Source: Deuterostichococcus epilithicus
Taxonomy: Eukaryota > Chlorophyta > Trebouxiophyceae > Prasiolales > Stichococcaceae
Length of the DNA stretch: 64,000 nt
NCBI GenBank assembly: GCA_033439295.1
Contig: JAVTLE010000003.1
Location: 1,736,001 to 1,800,000, forward strand
Direction: 5' to 3'
The notes under the pieces were generated by a model. The model worked only from the letters and a program-made list of their open reading frames with translations. It was not told where the DNA came from and ran no database searches. Both the position numbers and the translations under genes were made by a program. Below, one piece after another: positions 31,224 to 44,300 of this stretch (position 1 is the stretch's first letter; each line of letters begins with the position of its first letter).

Positions 31224-32492
31224 ACCGATGCAGTTTGCAGCAGACAGGCTGCTATGGTTGCTTGGTTGCAGTATAGTAGATGAGAAACCTGGAACTTTGA
31301 CCAAGATCTTGCCTGGTCGTACCTACCATGCAGTGTACCCGCCGTACGGAGCAGCTGTTCGGCAACTGATATGGCATCACCATAGTCCTTAGTTTTGATT
31401 GGATCTGAGTAAACCTCACGTGGAGAGATCCTCCAAAGTGCAGTGAGATCTAGCGAGTCCATCGCCAGGGTCAAACCATCCAGGTTATTGTCGCCCCATC
31501 CTGATATCCCTGGGTGAGCGCTGGCATCAGCTTCGTGACCTGCTGCCAGGGCGAGCGAGAAAGGTTCTCGCGCTGACTAAAGGGTACTACACTTGTGTCC
31601 CGTTTCGCAGTTTGCCGAGATCCTCACACCGGCTTCACTACATTGCGCCAGTTACTCAGGCAACTAACTGTTTGCTCCTCGTTCTTTGATTAGCAGCCGG
31701 CCCGCGTTCTCGTCAGGCGTTTGTGGCAGGCCGCTGCCCCCGCCTCTGAAGCGACCGTCCGCGTCCCAACGGAGCGCCCAGTCCACGCCAAGACTCGCGC
31801 AGGAGGGTGTCCCACAACGCCCCGGAGCTCCACAGCGCCCCGGTGCATCGCGGGCTCGCCTCAGATATGCAGGTACGTAAAAGCGCAAGATCTCCCTTCC
31901 CCGGTGTCGTGGAAGTTTCGGACTTGGCCCATAAGCCCACGGAGTCCACTTGGATGAATCATCGGTGGGAGTCAAGTGAGTGCGACGAAACACAATGTTA
32001 GATTTCGTAGTCGCCCACAGTTACAAGGCAAAAGGGACTGCAAGCCAGTGACGCGTGGCGTGGGCAGCCCTGTGGAGGTTCCGTGAGAAGAGGCAGTGCG
32101 GGGCGGGCCTGCCGGAACCCGCAAAGCGTTAGTTCGCTTGACAGAGTTGCCTGACTGACGCGCGACCGCGCTGCCTGGAGTGATCACGAGGTACGATAGT
32201 TGCCTGGGGAGTTCTGAGGACGGTGCCGCGCCGTTGTTGCGAGCTCGCCGCCATCAGGCCTCGCATCGCATCGTATAGCGCCCTGTGCTCCTTCTGGCAT
32301 TACCCGGTCGTGTGTGCGCCGGCAGAGGCTGAGGCATGTTGGGGTCCTCCCTGCATCCTGTCTGGTGACCTTTCTGTCGATGGCATCTGCCCGCGACCGG
32401 CGCGCAGCGCAAGCCTGTCTCGTTACTCTGCCAGCGTCACTCGCCGTGGCGACTACTGGTGCAGGCTAATAGCATGTTTCATCTGTCTGTGC
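31224..32492. other. Intergenic region, possible 5' exon of the SnRK2 gene
   Basis: No firmly supported gene. A stretch ending at 31872 (CTCGCCTCAGATATGCAG followed by gtacgt) has an open frame reading APELHSAPVHRGLASDMQ that would join in phase 0 to the exon at 32493, so it may be a 5' exon of the SnRK2-like gene. No start codon is visible within it. Confidence 0.3.
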
Positions 32493-35400
32493 GCAGACGG
32501 GTGGCTGCAGTTATCTGCCGCAGCAGCAGCTGCAGCCGTACCGCCAGCCGTCCGACGACAGCGTGCAGTCCGTCTTTGATACCCCGTGCTACCCGCCGGG
32601 CGACTACCAGCACGCCATGGGCCCCGTGGCCATGGACGCTGTTGTGCGCGCCGGTATTGAGCATGAGGCGGCCTCGGCGGCAGCGGCTGTCGACCGCGCA
32701 AAGGTTGCCAGTATGCTGGACGCGTTGGCGCTGCAGCAGCCGCTGTTTATGAGCAGCAAATACGTCAAGATAGCGGATCTCAACCGGTGAGGGTTCTTTC
32801 TCCTATGATATGGTCAGCCACATCTCCTCGGCACCTCCGGGTTGCGCACAGCTCCGATGTGGACCTTGCCTTCAAGCTTCTGTTGAACTTGTTTTCACAA
32901 AGCATTGGGCTGAGCAGCATGTGCCGGTGCATTCGCAGGGGCGCGTCTGGCTTTGTGCAGCTGGCGCAAAACCAGGAGACCTGGGAGCGCGTTGCCATCA
33001 AGTGCGTGCTGTACAATGTGTGCGACATGTCAACCTGTGCATCAGCCGCATCTATTCTGATGCTCCCGGCCGTTGTAAGCTGCAGCAGCCGGCCGCCACT
33101 TCAGGCCGAGTGCAGGGCGAACTCCGGTGCTTACCGCACTTCTTACTGCGCCTGCAGATTCATTCCGCGGGGGGAGCACAGCAAGCAGGTGTTGTGCCGG
33201 GAGCTGCTGCATCTTAGCGAATGCGGCCAGCATCCCAACATCGTGCAGCTCAAGGTGCGGGCTATCGCCATTCTGAATGCCGCTGCCGGTGCCCGCGCAG
33301 CATCCGGCACATGCCAGCAGCCCCACGGCTAGCACACCGTGCGTGGCACTTGGCGCACCAGTGTGCGGTCTTGTGCGCTCTCCTGTTTCGTGCTCGCAAT
33401 GTCACCCCACGGAATGCCATCTCCTGCTGACGATGCAGTACATACGCCGTCTCGCAGGAGGTGTTTCTGACGCCGCACCACCTGGGCATTGCGATGGAGT
33501 ATGTTGACGGCGGCGACCTGGCGCAGTGGGTTCAGATGCACCGCATCCCAGACGTGAGTGCCTTCATGTCCACAGCTTCATCTTCATGAGGAGATGATCG
33601 ATGAAATCTGTTCATGCGTCGTGCCACATGTCGCACCAACTACCTGTCTGCATCCTGCGATGCTGGGCTATGCTCAGCCAGTGCAGTTGTGGTGTGGCTC
33701 CCGCCAAGCGCGTACCAGCTGCGCTATGGCAGAAAGTTACTGTTTCAAGCTGTATTCGCTGCGCAGAGAGGCCTGCCGGAGGGCGACGCCCGGTGGCTGT
33801 TCCAGCAGATTACGCTGGCGGTGGACTTTTGCCACCGCCTCGGCATCGCGCTCCGCGACATCAAGGTCCGCCCACGGTTACATGCCTATGCGTGTAGCGT
33901 GGGCTGTGCATGCTGCACGCGGTGGGCGGGACGGGGCACTGCTGTTGTCATGCGGAAGATGTCTGACGGCGGAGGGCGCAGCTTCGCACCCATGGCGTGA
34001 CCGTGCCGGTCTGCCTGGGCTGGGGCCGGCCCGGCGCCACTGAGCGTGACATCCCAGAGGACCTCCGTCGTGCATTGTGCACGTGCACCGCCTCGCTGAG
34101 GGGTTGGCCTTTCATCACCCTCGGGCTTGCGCCGCCGTGCACTTGGAACTGACACCCGTGCCGGCGTGCGTGTTGCCGCAGCTGGACAACTGCCTGATTG
34201 ACGCGACGCGGGGCGCGCCACTGGTCAAGCTCTGCGACTTCGGCTACTCCAAGGCGGAGAACCTGGGCTCCGGCTGCAAGACCGCCTGCGGCACGCCGGA
34301 GTACATGGCACCCGAGGTGGGCCGCCCACCCCATTTGGATCATGATGTCTTGGACAAAATGGCGTATCAAGTTGGGAACCGGCTGAAGCAGGTACATGGA
34401 GGTCTGCAGACGGCCTGTGCTAGCTTGTGTGGAGGGGCTTGTCTCGAGGACCTACTGGGAGGTCGATGACAGCGCCCTCCACAGCTGACAATTATGTCGT
34501 CTGCTGCTCGGCAGCAGCCTGCCAGCTGGGGGCAATGGCTCAGACACGACACGAAACCATCACATGACTCATGACAAATCATCACAGGACTCGTACATGT
34601 GAGGTGCATGGCTGCAGCAAGGTCGCATGCAGCGACCACGAATGCGCTGTTTGCAACATCAGGCTGAACCTCGGCATGGCAATTGCTACTCTCTGCGTGA
34701 CTGAGTCTTCTCATGGCAGAATTGGGCAGCAGCCTTTGGCCTCGAGTCATCTGACTTCCGAACTCGCCAGGCTGAGCATGAAAGGCTGTCGAAAGGCTGC
34801 GTCGAAGCATCGTGCTGGCCCACAGGTGCTGACGGAGGCGAAGTACAAGGGCAACGCGGCGGACGTGTGGAGCCTGGGCGTCATGCTGTACGTCATGATC
34901 GAGGGCGCCTTCCCATTCCGCCTGCGGCGGCAGCGCTACCAGATGCAGAAGATGATCGGTCGGATCGTCAATGCCGAGTACAAGCGCCCCACGCATGTGC
35001 GCAAGCTTTAAAGTGACCCATGCAGAGCCTGCGGAGTGGTGTGCTGCCGCTGCCCAGTGTCTCAACCTGTCACGCTGGACCTCCCTCACAAAGCATCCAT
35101 CGCAGTGCTGCGGTGCCATGGTCGGCCGGCCTCCTGGGGCTGCCTGCATGTTGCAATTGTCGTGGGCCTGCGCCGGACCCTGCGGCAACGCCGGAGGCTG
35201 GCGAACGACTCGTACTCCCTCTGCTTCCCGCAGGCTTCGATGGCGTGCCAAAACCTGCTGGCGCAGATGCTGCTGCCGAGCCCTGCGCAGCGCATCACGG
35301 TGGCGGAGATCCTGCGGCACCCCTGGTTCCTGCGCGACCTGCCGCCCGGCACTGAGCTCGTCAATGAGCGTCTGCAGCACGATGTGCACGCCCGGTGCGG

Positions 35401-35886
35401 CTCTTTCGCCGATGTGTTCTGGTGCCGGAACATGCTGGCGACCAATCCCCGATCCAGCTGCCCATGCATATGTTGGTGAGGAAGAGGTGACGCTTAATTG
35501 CAGTCACAGCAGCTGCCTCTTTTCGAGTTTGCAGCTTGGGCGAGATTGCGGTGCAGCACACCTGCCCTGCGCGCTGCATCTTCATAGATCAGGCACCTTG
35601 ATGCGTGCTCCAGGCAGTCTGCATGGGGTCGTCTTACGAGTTTTCACAGTCGTACACAGTCACTCACTCGTTCAGCATCACGGCTGTTACATCAACCCGA
35701 CCGGTGTCCATCCGCTCGTTCCAACAAATTTGACCTACTGCACACCTGCAGGGTCAGCGAGCAGACGCGCAACGAGATCCGGCACGTGGTGGACCTTTGC
35801 AATGATCACGCACCAATCAAGCAGGTTCGCACGGTGCCGCCGGCGGCGCCGCTGCCGCCGCCGACGCCGCAGCCGCCGCCGATGCC

Positions 35887-35924
<38 letters not shown>

Positions 35925-36088
35925 GCCAGCCAATGCAGATGGCCCAGCAGCAGCAGCAGGCGCCGCCGGCGCAGCAGCAGTGGCAGCAGCAGCAACAGCC
36001 GCCGCCGTCCAGCAACCACACGCCGGACATGCAGCGGCTGCTGGCGTTCGGCGGCCAGCAAGACGGCTTCAGGGTGCAGTCCGTGTAG
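32493..36088 (+). CDS. SnRK2-like serine/threonine kinase, Gln-rich tail
   Basis: SnRK2-type kinase; algal relatives (Chlamydomonas SAC3 and SNRK2.1) govern nutrient-stress responses. Exons: about 32493-32788, 32938-33001 (GASGFVQLAQNQETWERVAI), 33161-33254, about 33457-33553 (MEYVDGGDLAQWV), about 33767-33866 (LPEGDARWLFQQITLAVDFC, then ALRDIK), 34182-34316 (LDNCLID, DFGYSKAE, TACGTPEYMAPE), about 34829-34996 (VWSLGVMLYVMIEGAFPF), about 35233-35384 (QRITVAEILRHPWFLRDLPP) and 35751-36088. The HPWF-x-LP end of the kinase domain is typical of SnRK2. The catalytic His of HRD is replaced by Leu; Asp and downstream Lys remain. The C-terminus (VDLCNDHAPIKQ, then Pro and poly-Gln) lacks an obvious ABA box. 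The 5' end is unresolved, so the true start may lie upstream. Confidence 0.88.
35888..35923 (+). repeat. CAG/CAA microsatellite encoding poly-Gln
   Basis: Twelve consecutive Gln codons (nine CAG, one CAA, two CAG) in the C-terminal exon of the SnRK2-like kinase. Further Gln runs follow to about 36000. Such tracts are length-variable. Confidence 0.9.
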
Positions 36089-38441
36089 ATGCCGTGTAGA
36101 CAGGCGAGCGGGTTGCGGGATGGCTTCTTGTGCATAAGCCATGCACTGGTGGGTGCGACAAGGCCGTTCGTGGGAACAGAGGCTGCACTCATCGAATGAA
36201 CAAAGCCGTGCAAGCGGTTTGCCATCGCGGGTTGCCCAGCGACGATCCACTCTGCGGCTTGGCGGCAGCCAGCTTGCCGCATGCAGGGTCGACAAGAGGC
36301 TCACCCAATTGAACCTCTTTTCTCAACACTTACCTTCATTTGCATTTTTCTATTGGAATCTATCAGATTGCACACTGGAGTTCTTGGATGTTGCGCTGCG
36401 GGTGGCCCCACTGCCTTGCACTGGCATCGCGTTATGCGTGCCTTGTGCGGGTCGTGCACAGCAAGATCGAAGTATGGTTGTTGAAGTATTGGAACATGAG
36501 GGTCACCACTACCGTACTTCTGCAGTTGATGAAGTCGCCATCCCCCTGTCCACAGCGCCAGGTTTCCCACACAACTGCACAAGTGCTGTTTGCAAGGCTT
36601 GCTTTGCCACAGTCTTGCAGCAACCAACGCCATGTCTGCAGCTGACATGTCGTGGCCTCGCGATTAGGCAGAGGGAGCACAGACATCGAACGATCCTACT
36701 GCATACTGCAACATCGAGTACTGGCCAATCGTTGCTGCTGGTGGGATGAGCGATCTGCAATCCAGCTGGAAGAGAGTTTCATCCACACATGATCTGCAGG
36801 TGCTTCCACGCTTGCTTCCTGTAAATGTCCGTACTCGCCCAGGAAGCGCATGGCGCAAATGCGGGTTCAGCAACGTGCTGAGTGCTGGTTGCAGGACCTG
36901 CTCGAGGGGGATACACCACGCGTTGATACCTCTTTCAGCTGGCAACTGCTACTTAAAGGGTGCGCTCCCGGCAGCTGCGGTGCATGAGGTTAAGGCGGCT
37001 GCAAACGAAGACGACATGACATACCCGCATCATGTATATATGGCTGCGCGGATACCTGCATCACAGTGCGCGCGCAGGTGCCTTCTGACGTCATTTGCCC
37101 TTTCCCTATCGTCAACCGCGATGTACTCGCTGTTGGTGGGTCTGCAGTCCAGCTGCGCATGATCTACTTCACTGCTTGTGTGTTGTCGGCATGATCGCCA
37201 CTCATGCAGCAAGTCCACTCGTGTCTCGTGCCACAGGTGGGCAGACACATGCCACCCTCTTCGACGGCCCTGCTCCGAGCCTTGCAGCAGGACGACTACT
37301 ACGCCCCGCTGGTGGTGCTGACTGTGCCAGTCACAATGACATCGGTGCGTCGGCGGTGGCAGTTGCTTGACGTGCACAGAGCTGTGCATGATATTGATGC
37401 TGCAGTGTCACACCTCCAGGTCGCCGTGCGCTCGCAACCGCCATGAACGTGCATGTGCGCCGTGCAGATTCTTCTCAGCTGGTTCAGCATGAAGCTGTTC
37501 AAGCACAACTGATGCGTCGTGAGCAGCAATGCGCCAACAGACGTCAGTGGGCTGTCCGCCTGCTTGCTGCACCTTTTCGTGGCACGCCCAAAGGCGAGCG
37601 ACAGTTCTGCTGGTGGCATGTGACACATGCTTGTTGCGCAATCTTGTTCTGATCATTCATCTGTCAAGGCCGATTGCTTGGCGGCCTGTACGTGCGATGA
37701 GCAGGGACCAGCTATGTTCGCTTTCTACACCAAGCTGCCCGCCGCATCCGATAACACATGCTCTCTGACTTGCCGACGTCTTGTCGTGACCACAGGATCG
37801 GCTTTGCGCCAGAGGCGCTCTCCGCCTTCGTGTGACCACATTGACGGACGTAACGAAGGCAACTGCGTCGCCTCTGGCGGCATGGCATGGCATGGTGCCC
37901 AGCACGCTGTGGCGCAGTAGAGGCTTGAAGGCGGAAGAGCAGCAGGAATAGAGGTGCCGTCGGTCTGGCCAACTGATACACTGAGGGGAGCCTGAGCAGC
38001 TCAAGCGTCCAGCACTCTAGCTCATTTGTCCTCGTGCAGAAGTCTTCATGCAGGTCTCCATGCACCTGACGTGGACATGCAGTATCCGTTTCGAGCCTCT
38101 GTGACGATCATTTGCTGTTGGCCGCGGTTGCATCCTGACTCGATTAAGCCGGCGTCGCAATCACTCGTTGCTACCTTGAAGATGCTGAGGCTTCGTGACT
38201 GGAATGCACACAACAAATGCAATTGATCTCTATAAGCACTGTATACAGCCCAGCTGCACGCCTTTGGGTATCGCCTGCAACGCACGCCTTCTTTTCGCCC
38301 CACCCCTCAGCCGTGCGTTACATACAGCCGCTACAAGGATCGCTTCGTGTCGCTGACCGCCCTTCAAACGAGGCTCAGCCGCTGCATGTGCAACCGCACC
38401 CAGGCTTGCGCTCTTGCGGACGTTAATTCGCCACCGCAAGC
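36089..38441. other. Unresolved 2.35-kb region, possible unrecognised exons
   Basis: I cannot assign a gene here. Two stretches look exon-like. At 37239-37350, after CCACAG and before gtgcgt, a frame reads SSTALLRALQQDDYYAPLVV. Near 37705-37760, after GAGCAG, a frame reads GPAMFAFYTKLPAASDNT. They do not match a family I know and could belong to a small plus-strand gene or be chance frames. The 3' untranslated region of the SnRK2-like gene and the promoter of the R3H gene also lie here. Confidence 0.25.
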
Positions 38442-40718
38442 ATGGCGCCAGACGGCAGCGGCAGGCCTTTCATCATGCCGGACGGCAGGCCGCTGGGAGC
38501 GTCCCTGGACGCAGACGGCAAGCGCGCCGGCGCGGACGCCGGCCGCGCCGCGGCAGCGCCAAGGCCAAGAAGCACGGCTCGCGGCAGCAGCAGCACTGGG
38601 AGCGAACCTTCCGGGGCTCCGGCGCGGCGTCGGCGACACCCGCAAGCGAGGCGGACCAGATCGAGCTTGAGGTGCCGTGTCTGTGCAAGTGTGTGCATGA
38701 TGGATATGATCGTTCGTCAATGACCACCGGGAAGCACCGACAAGCACGGGCCTCGCAGTTGCTCGACTCAGTTGCGATGGCGATGGCATGACTGCATGGC
38801 ACCTGGTAGCCACTCAGGCAAGGGCGCCGCTCGGCTTCAATGCGTCTTCGATGCTCAGCGGCTCCTGCTGCAGGCAATCTCCAAGGTGGGTCGGGAGCGG
38901 CGTCGGCGGTGGCTGAATGACAAGATTCTGCGGGACATGGCAGGCGCAATGACAGCCGCTGGTGAGGCTCTACTGAGAATCTTCTATTCAAGTGCATGTT
39001 GGTGTTGGCTGCTCATACGCCACATGCCTGCTTCGCCCAGGTTTGCGCCGCAAGGTCTGAGACGCAGGTCAGGGTTCTGTGTGCGGCACAGGTCTGCATC
39101 GTGAAACTCCTGGCTGCGATGTCAGGTAACGACCAACTCATGTTTCGTTGCTGTAGACATGGACGGGCTGTTCAAGCCACCACCTTTCGGCGGCCCGGCG
39201 GCGCGCCCAACGGTGCTGGCCGCGGCAGCCATGCCCGAAAACGTGCCCATCTGGGATCTGTTTCGCAATATCGGTGGGGGCCGTTCGTGCGCTCTTGTGC
39301 CAGGGAGCATTTGGGGCTGGCGCTGCTGCATCCATGTTTGCGTCCGCCTCCTGTGAGCTCTAGCGGTGAACTTCAGCGGGCATCACCGCTGAGTCAACTG
39401 GGTGATTTTTTGGGACAGACATGGAGAAGCAGCACCGGGTCCTGATCCGGTGGGAGCAGCACGTTGCCGAGCAGCGGGCCGCTGGCGCTGGCGCCGTTGC
39501 CGGGCCAGACGCCAGCCCGGCGCTGCACGCTCTGCAGGTGCACAGCCTGCGTCGCCATGCGCGCCCCTTGATCACCCCAAACACATGTCGGACCTCGACT
39601 GGCAGCTGCCTCCGGCACAGGCTCATGGCTTGCACGTGCCTCAGCCTGCACCTTGTGCACGCCTCCCGAGTCACTGTGCTCAGAGGGCGGCGGCACATCC
39701 ATGTCCCTATCGGATGTTGTGTACATTCGTTGCCAGATGAAAATTCACCACGTCTCTGTCTTGCCCAAACAGGCGTGGGCACACACCAGCAGGAAGGCCC
39801 GCGACGCGCTGCGGCGCGCCAGCCTGGACGTGGTGCACGCGCTGGAGACGCGCATTTTGCGGGAGGTGCTGGGGGTGTTGCCGCCCGACGGTTTGACGGT
39901 GGATGGCGGCACGGCGGCGGCAGACTCGGCGGCGGCGTCGGACTCGGGGGCGCTAAAGGTGGCGGCAGTCGACGGCGCAGGCCCCGCTGTGGGCGGCGTC
40001 GGTGTCGAAAGCGCAGCAGCGGAGGCCCAGCCCGCAGCTGGCGATACGCCCGGCGGCGGCGCTGACAGGGCGTCTGCCGCCGCCGTGCAGGTGATGCAGC
40101 ACCGGGGTTGTCGCCGTGTGGAGCTGCAGCTGCAGCTGCCGGACGGCTTCCACCGCCTGCTGGTGCATGGCATTGCACAGTTCCACGGTCTGGCCAGCTT
40201 CAGCCGCGACGCCGGCGCCGCTCCGCGAGTGGCCGCCTTGGTAGCAGCACCTGCTGGGGGCACCGCCCCTGGCGCGGATCCGACGGCAGGGGAAGCGGAC
40301 TTGCCAACAGCCGAATCAGTGGACACGGCCGTGGCAGCACAGCGGCATGGGGGCGCCGGCGGTGGCCCGCCGGCGGCGGCGCAGGGTGACGCGGCATCCT
40401 CTGATGGCTATGCGCGCATCACGGTCGTCCGCAAACAGCAGCAGGTTTGCACTGTAGACGCACGCCGCCTGCAGTCGCAGATGTCAACGCAACGCAGAGG
40501 TGTGTCTGACACGCTCATGTCCTGGATGGTGAAGCAGTGCTGACGAATGGCCCTCGCCGCAGGAAGCGCCCCCGCCGCCTGACCACGATCTCATCACGGT
40601 GTCAGACGTGCTGCTCGTCATGGACCAAGCGGGCTCCGACGGCAATCTGACGGCAAGCATGCTGGAGGTGCCGGCAACGCCGGACTCCAGGGCGGAGCCC
40701 TGGGCTGTGGGAAGCTAG
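38442..40718 (+). CDS. R3H-domain protein (R3HDM4-like)
   Basis: Probable single-stranded nucleic-acid-binding protein. Blocks: 38442-about 38671, about 38877-38960 (RERRRRWLNDKILRDMAGAM), 39158-about 39270 (LFKPPPFGG, MPENVPIWDLFRNI), about 39420-39537 (QHRVLIRWEQHVAEQ), 39772-40443 and 40563-40718. The central exon carries ALETRILREVLG, a long Ala/Gly linker, then the R3H core DGFHRLLVHGIAQFHGLASF, followed by ITVVRKQQQ. The N-terminal blocks resemble the R3H-associated domain. The ATG at 38442 opens MAPDGSGRPFIMPDGRPLG, but the frame that joins in phase to the next exon (KAKKHGSRQQQHWERTFRG) is different. Either the start is upstream or there is a frameshift or missed small intron near 38550. 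Downstream is a TGTAA at 40920. Confidence 0.75.
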
Positions 40719-41332
40719 CAGTCCGCACGCGCGGCATGAGACCGTCACAGAAGAGTGACGCGTGCGGCTTGCGCCAGGATTGCTGTTCGGGAGACATATG
40801 ATGTCGGCAACAACACGCAGCTGCGTTGGTTAGGCATGCTGCCCTGCAAGCGGATGTCGGGCAAGTTGGGCAATGCGCACTCTTTGGCTCGCCGAACGCT
40901 GCTGCTCCGACGCCGAGCATGTAAGGCTCCAACGTCACGCACAGGGTAAGCTCTTTGCGTCTTGATGATGCCAGCGCTGATGCACCTTGAAACATCCTCG
41001 ACATGAACCCGTGTCATTACAGTGCCGCCGCCGCTTCTGCCCCTGGCTGCATGTCTGGGCACGAAGAAGATCCAGCTGGCCACCTTGTACACTTGTACAA
41101 TGAATATTCGTTTGCACGTTAAAGCGGTCGGTGAAGCTTAGCATGCGTGGCGCTGACTTGCACAGAGGAATTGACCTGGCAGGCGATCTCAAGCTTCACC
41201 GGTTGCCTGTGTCTTGGCCTCGCAAAGCAACATTGACAGCGCGTAAAGTTTGTATACAAGTCCTCGTGCATCTGACCCCCGTGTGTTGATCTCTCAGGGC
41301 TGCGGAAAGTTTGCAACCTGCGTGACCGGCTC
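40719..41332. other. Intergenic, R3H gene to FBPase
   Basis: Tandem-gene spacer holding the 3' untranslated region of the R3H gene and the FBPase promoter. No coding motif was seen. Confidence 0.45.
40920..40924 (+). terminator. TGTAA polyadenylation signal (candidate)
   Basis: TGTAA is the usual poly(A) signal in green algae. This copy lies about 200 bp after the R3H gene stop, a plausible distance for a 3' untranslated region. Confidence 0.45.
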
Positions 41333-44300
41333 ATGACAGGCCTTCGGGCCTTTCAGCACGCCTCCAGAGTCAGTCTGCCTTCCAGGTGCTCTCAGTTGTC
41401 GAGAACATTCGAGATCACAGCCCGGCGGTGCTCCAGCGGTGGCCCACCTGCAGTCGGCAGCGCTCGGCCGCAGCGGTCGCACAGGTTTCACAGCAAGCTT
41501 AGTCTTACAGCAGCCTTCAGCACCACGGCCATGGCAGCGCAGCCGAGCAGACGCTCAGTCCTCGCAGCAGCAAGCAACGGCGAGCCCAGGTGTGCAGCAT
41601 GGCAGGAACTGACATCCATTCCATTGATGCATGGTAGTAATAGCAGAGGCGTTTTGACGCATCACATGTGTGCCTGGAGGATAATCTTGGTCTGGATTCC
41701 GACGGGAGCCGCCTCCTGCAGGGCGCGGCAGACGCTGGCTGGCTGGGTCGCTCAGGAGGCCGGCAATGCGAGCATGAGCGCCGACAACGCCCAACATGCG
41801 GGAGACATGACGCTGCTGTTTGCCGCGTTGCAGACCGGCGTCAAGCAGATTGCGTTCGCAGTGTCACAGGTGCATTCATGCGCTCCTCGTGTCTAAGGAG
41901 CAGGCGCGAAAGCTGACTTCGGGTTGGCAAATGCAAACTGCTGGATGTTGTTATTGCTTTTGCACCTGTTTTAGATGCAGGTTTCACGGTGCAGGCTGCC
42001 ATACATCAACTGGGCGGCGCATTTGCTGACGGCGACGCCCCCGGCCACAGCGATGCGCGCGACGCCCCCAAGAAGCTCGACATCGTGGCGGTGAGTTCCA
42101 CCAGGGGAGCACTGGAAACCGTGGCGGCCACAGCCACGACAGAAATGCCTATCCCCATCACGCCATACTTGAGCCTGTGACTGGCACCTGCATGTAATTC
42201 TCTGGCATGTGTTTCACCATGCTTCTGCACGGTACCAGACAATACCGCGAGCAGTGCTATTGCTGTATTGTCTGCAGCAGCAGGCACCAGATACGAGCAG
42301 CTCGAACACTCTGCCTTAGTGTGCAGGCTGCCCTGCATGTGGCACATTGTACAGCCGGACTGCTACACCCACTAGACCCTGCGGTCACCGCCGATCAGGC
42401 TGCAGCAGCGCAGATGACATGCCGGCCCGCCCAGTCACTGGCGGCCTCGCTTTGCCTCGCAGAACGACATCCTGAAGGCGTCGCTCGCGGCGCCGCGCCA
42501 GCTGGGATCAGACGGCGGCCTTGTCGCGGTCCTCGCATCAGAGGAGGATGACGAACCGGTGATTATGATAATAGTCATTTCCGCCAGACATCTGCGCAAG
42601 TCCGCAGGGCATCGGCAGAGAATCCAAATGAATGATGAAGGGCACCAGGAAGGGAGGACCTGTCCTCTGGAGGCCAGCCAAAAATTGCACTGCAGGCCGG
42701 CAGCCATGCAGGATTGTCAAATTTGTGCAAGCCCCTCCCTGTGGTCCCCGCCAGCTGCGGTCGGTGCTTATATGGCTGGGTGTGGTCAGCAGCCAAAGTT
42801 TCTAGGAAGTGGACCACGACGGCCCTCACTCAGTCTCGATTCCGCAGCGCAGGTGGTCCTGGATGCAGGCGGCCGATATGTGGTGGTCTTCGACCCGCTG
42901 GACGGCTCCCGCAACATCGAGTGCGGGATCCCCACCGGCACCATCTTTGGCATCTACAGCGTGCCGCCGCAGCAAGCAGGTGCCCTCAAACCTAAAGCCT
43001 TCTGGCTGAGCCTGCATACAAAACCTGAGAGCATGGGGCCCTGTACCCACTCTGCATTGCATTTGTGAGCCCATGCCGAACCCCGAGCTGGACTCGCATG
43101 GCGCAGGGAAGGCGGCAGGCAGCGCGGCGCTGCAGCCAGGGTCCGCGCTCCTCGCCTCGGGGTGAGCAGCTAGTCCCACGGCACCCATCTGTTTAGTGCA
43201 GGCGCTCATGCGCACTGGCGCTTCTGCGCAGGCACCTGTGCACGCTGGCCCATCTGCCCCGCCCAACGGCTCGAATTTACCACAATGTCGCACCCTTGAG
43301 GGCCGCGAACGAGTAACGGGTCAGCAGCGAATCAGTAGGATCCGCAGTGGAGCAGCCACACCATGGCAAGGCTGGCTGCATCCAGCCAGTGACAATCGCA
43401 AGTTGTCTATGACAGCGCACCTGGTTGCCAAACTTCGCAATTCGACTCATCTGCTTCTGTGCCGCGGCAGGTACGCACTGTACTCTGGCGCCACGATGCT
43501 GGTGGCGACGTTCCGAGGCCGGGGGGTGACAGGGTTCGCGCTGGACGCCACCATCGGCGAGTTTGTGGCGACGCACCCTGAGCTGCGCATCCCCTCGAGA
43601 GGTGCATGCCCGTGTGCGCTGCAGCACGACAGTCAAGCCTGAGGTGATCACGGAAAACGCCTTCTTTATGTCTGACTTCGTCTGTGATGCCACATCACTG
43701 CAGCAGGCAGGGCACGCCAGAGGGGTGGCGCCGCCGAGCACACCGTGTGCAGCCTTGGCTGCCGCTCTGGCGCGAGCCGCTACATCTGCATTGAGGCTGC
43801 GCAGCGCCCTGCGGCACTGATTGCCGCCCCAAGGGCCGCCTCAAGAGGCTGTACCGCCCGCCATCGGCTCAAGCCGCCGCTGGCTTCAATGCTCTGCTGT
43901 CCTTTCTGGCACACACAGGCCAGATCTACTCGCTCAACGATGCGCGGTACCACGACTGGCCGGCGGGGCTGCAGCGATACGTGGACGACATCCGGCAGGG
44001 CAGGGGCCAGAACCCCAAGCAGTACAGCGCCCGCTATGTGTGCTCACTGGTGCGCCCCCAAAAAGCAGCCGACTGTGGCAGGGCGATGGCAGGCACAGGT
44101 AGACCGCTGATGCTCTCAGATCCCCAGGATCCTGGGGTTGCAGCTAGCAGGCTGTACGAGTGGCTGCCGCCCTGTTGTAGGCTCAACAGTGGTCGCGCGG
44201 CCCGCGGACAGCCATTTCTTCCACACGACTCCCACACAACAAACACCAACAACACAACAATGCCATGGTGCGCAGGTGGCAGACTTTCACCGCACGCTCA

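Noticed and set aside
31664-31993. Minus-strand frame of 109 codons before the SnRK2-like gene
   Set aside because: No family motif, low-complexity Arg/Gly content, and a plus-strand splice donor fits the same DNA better.
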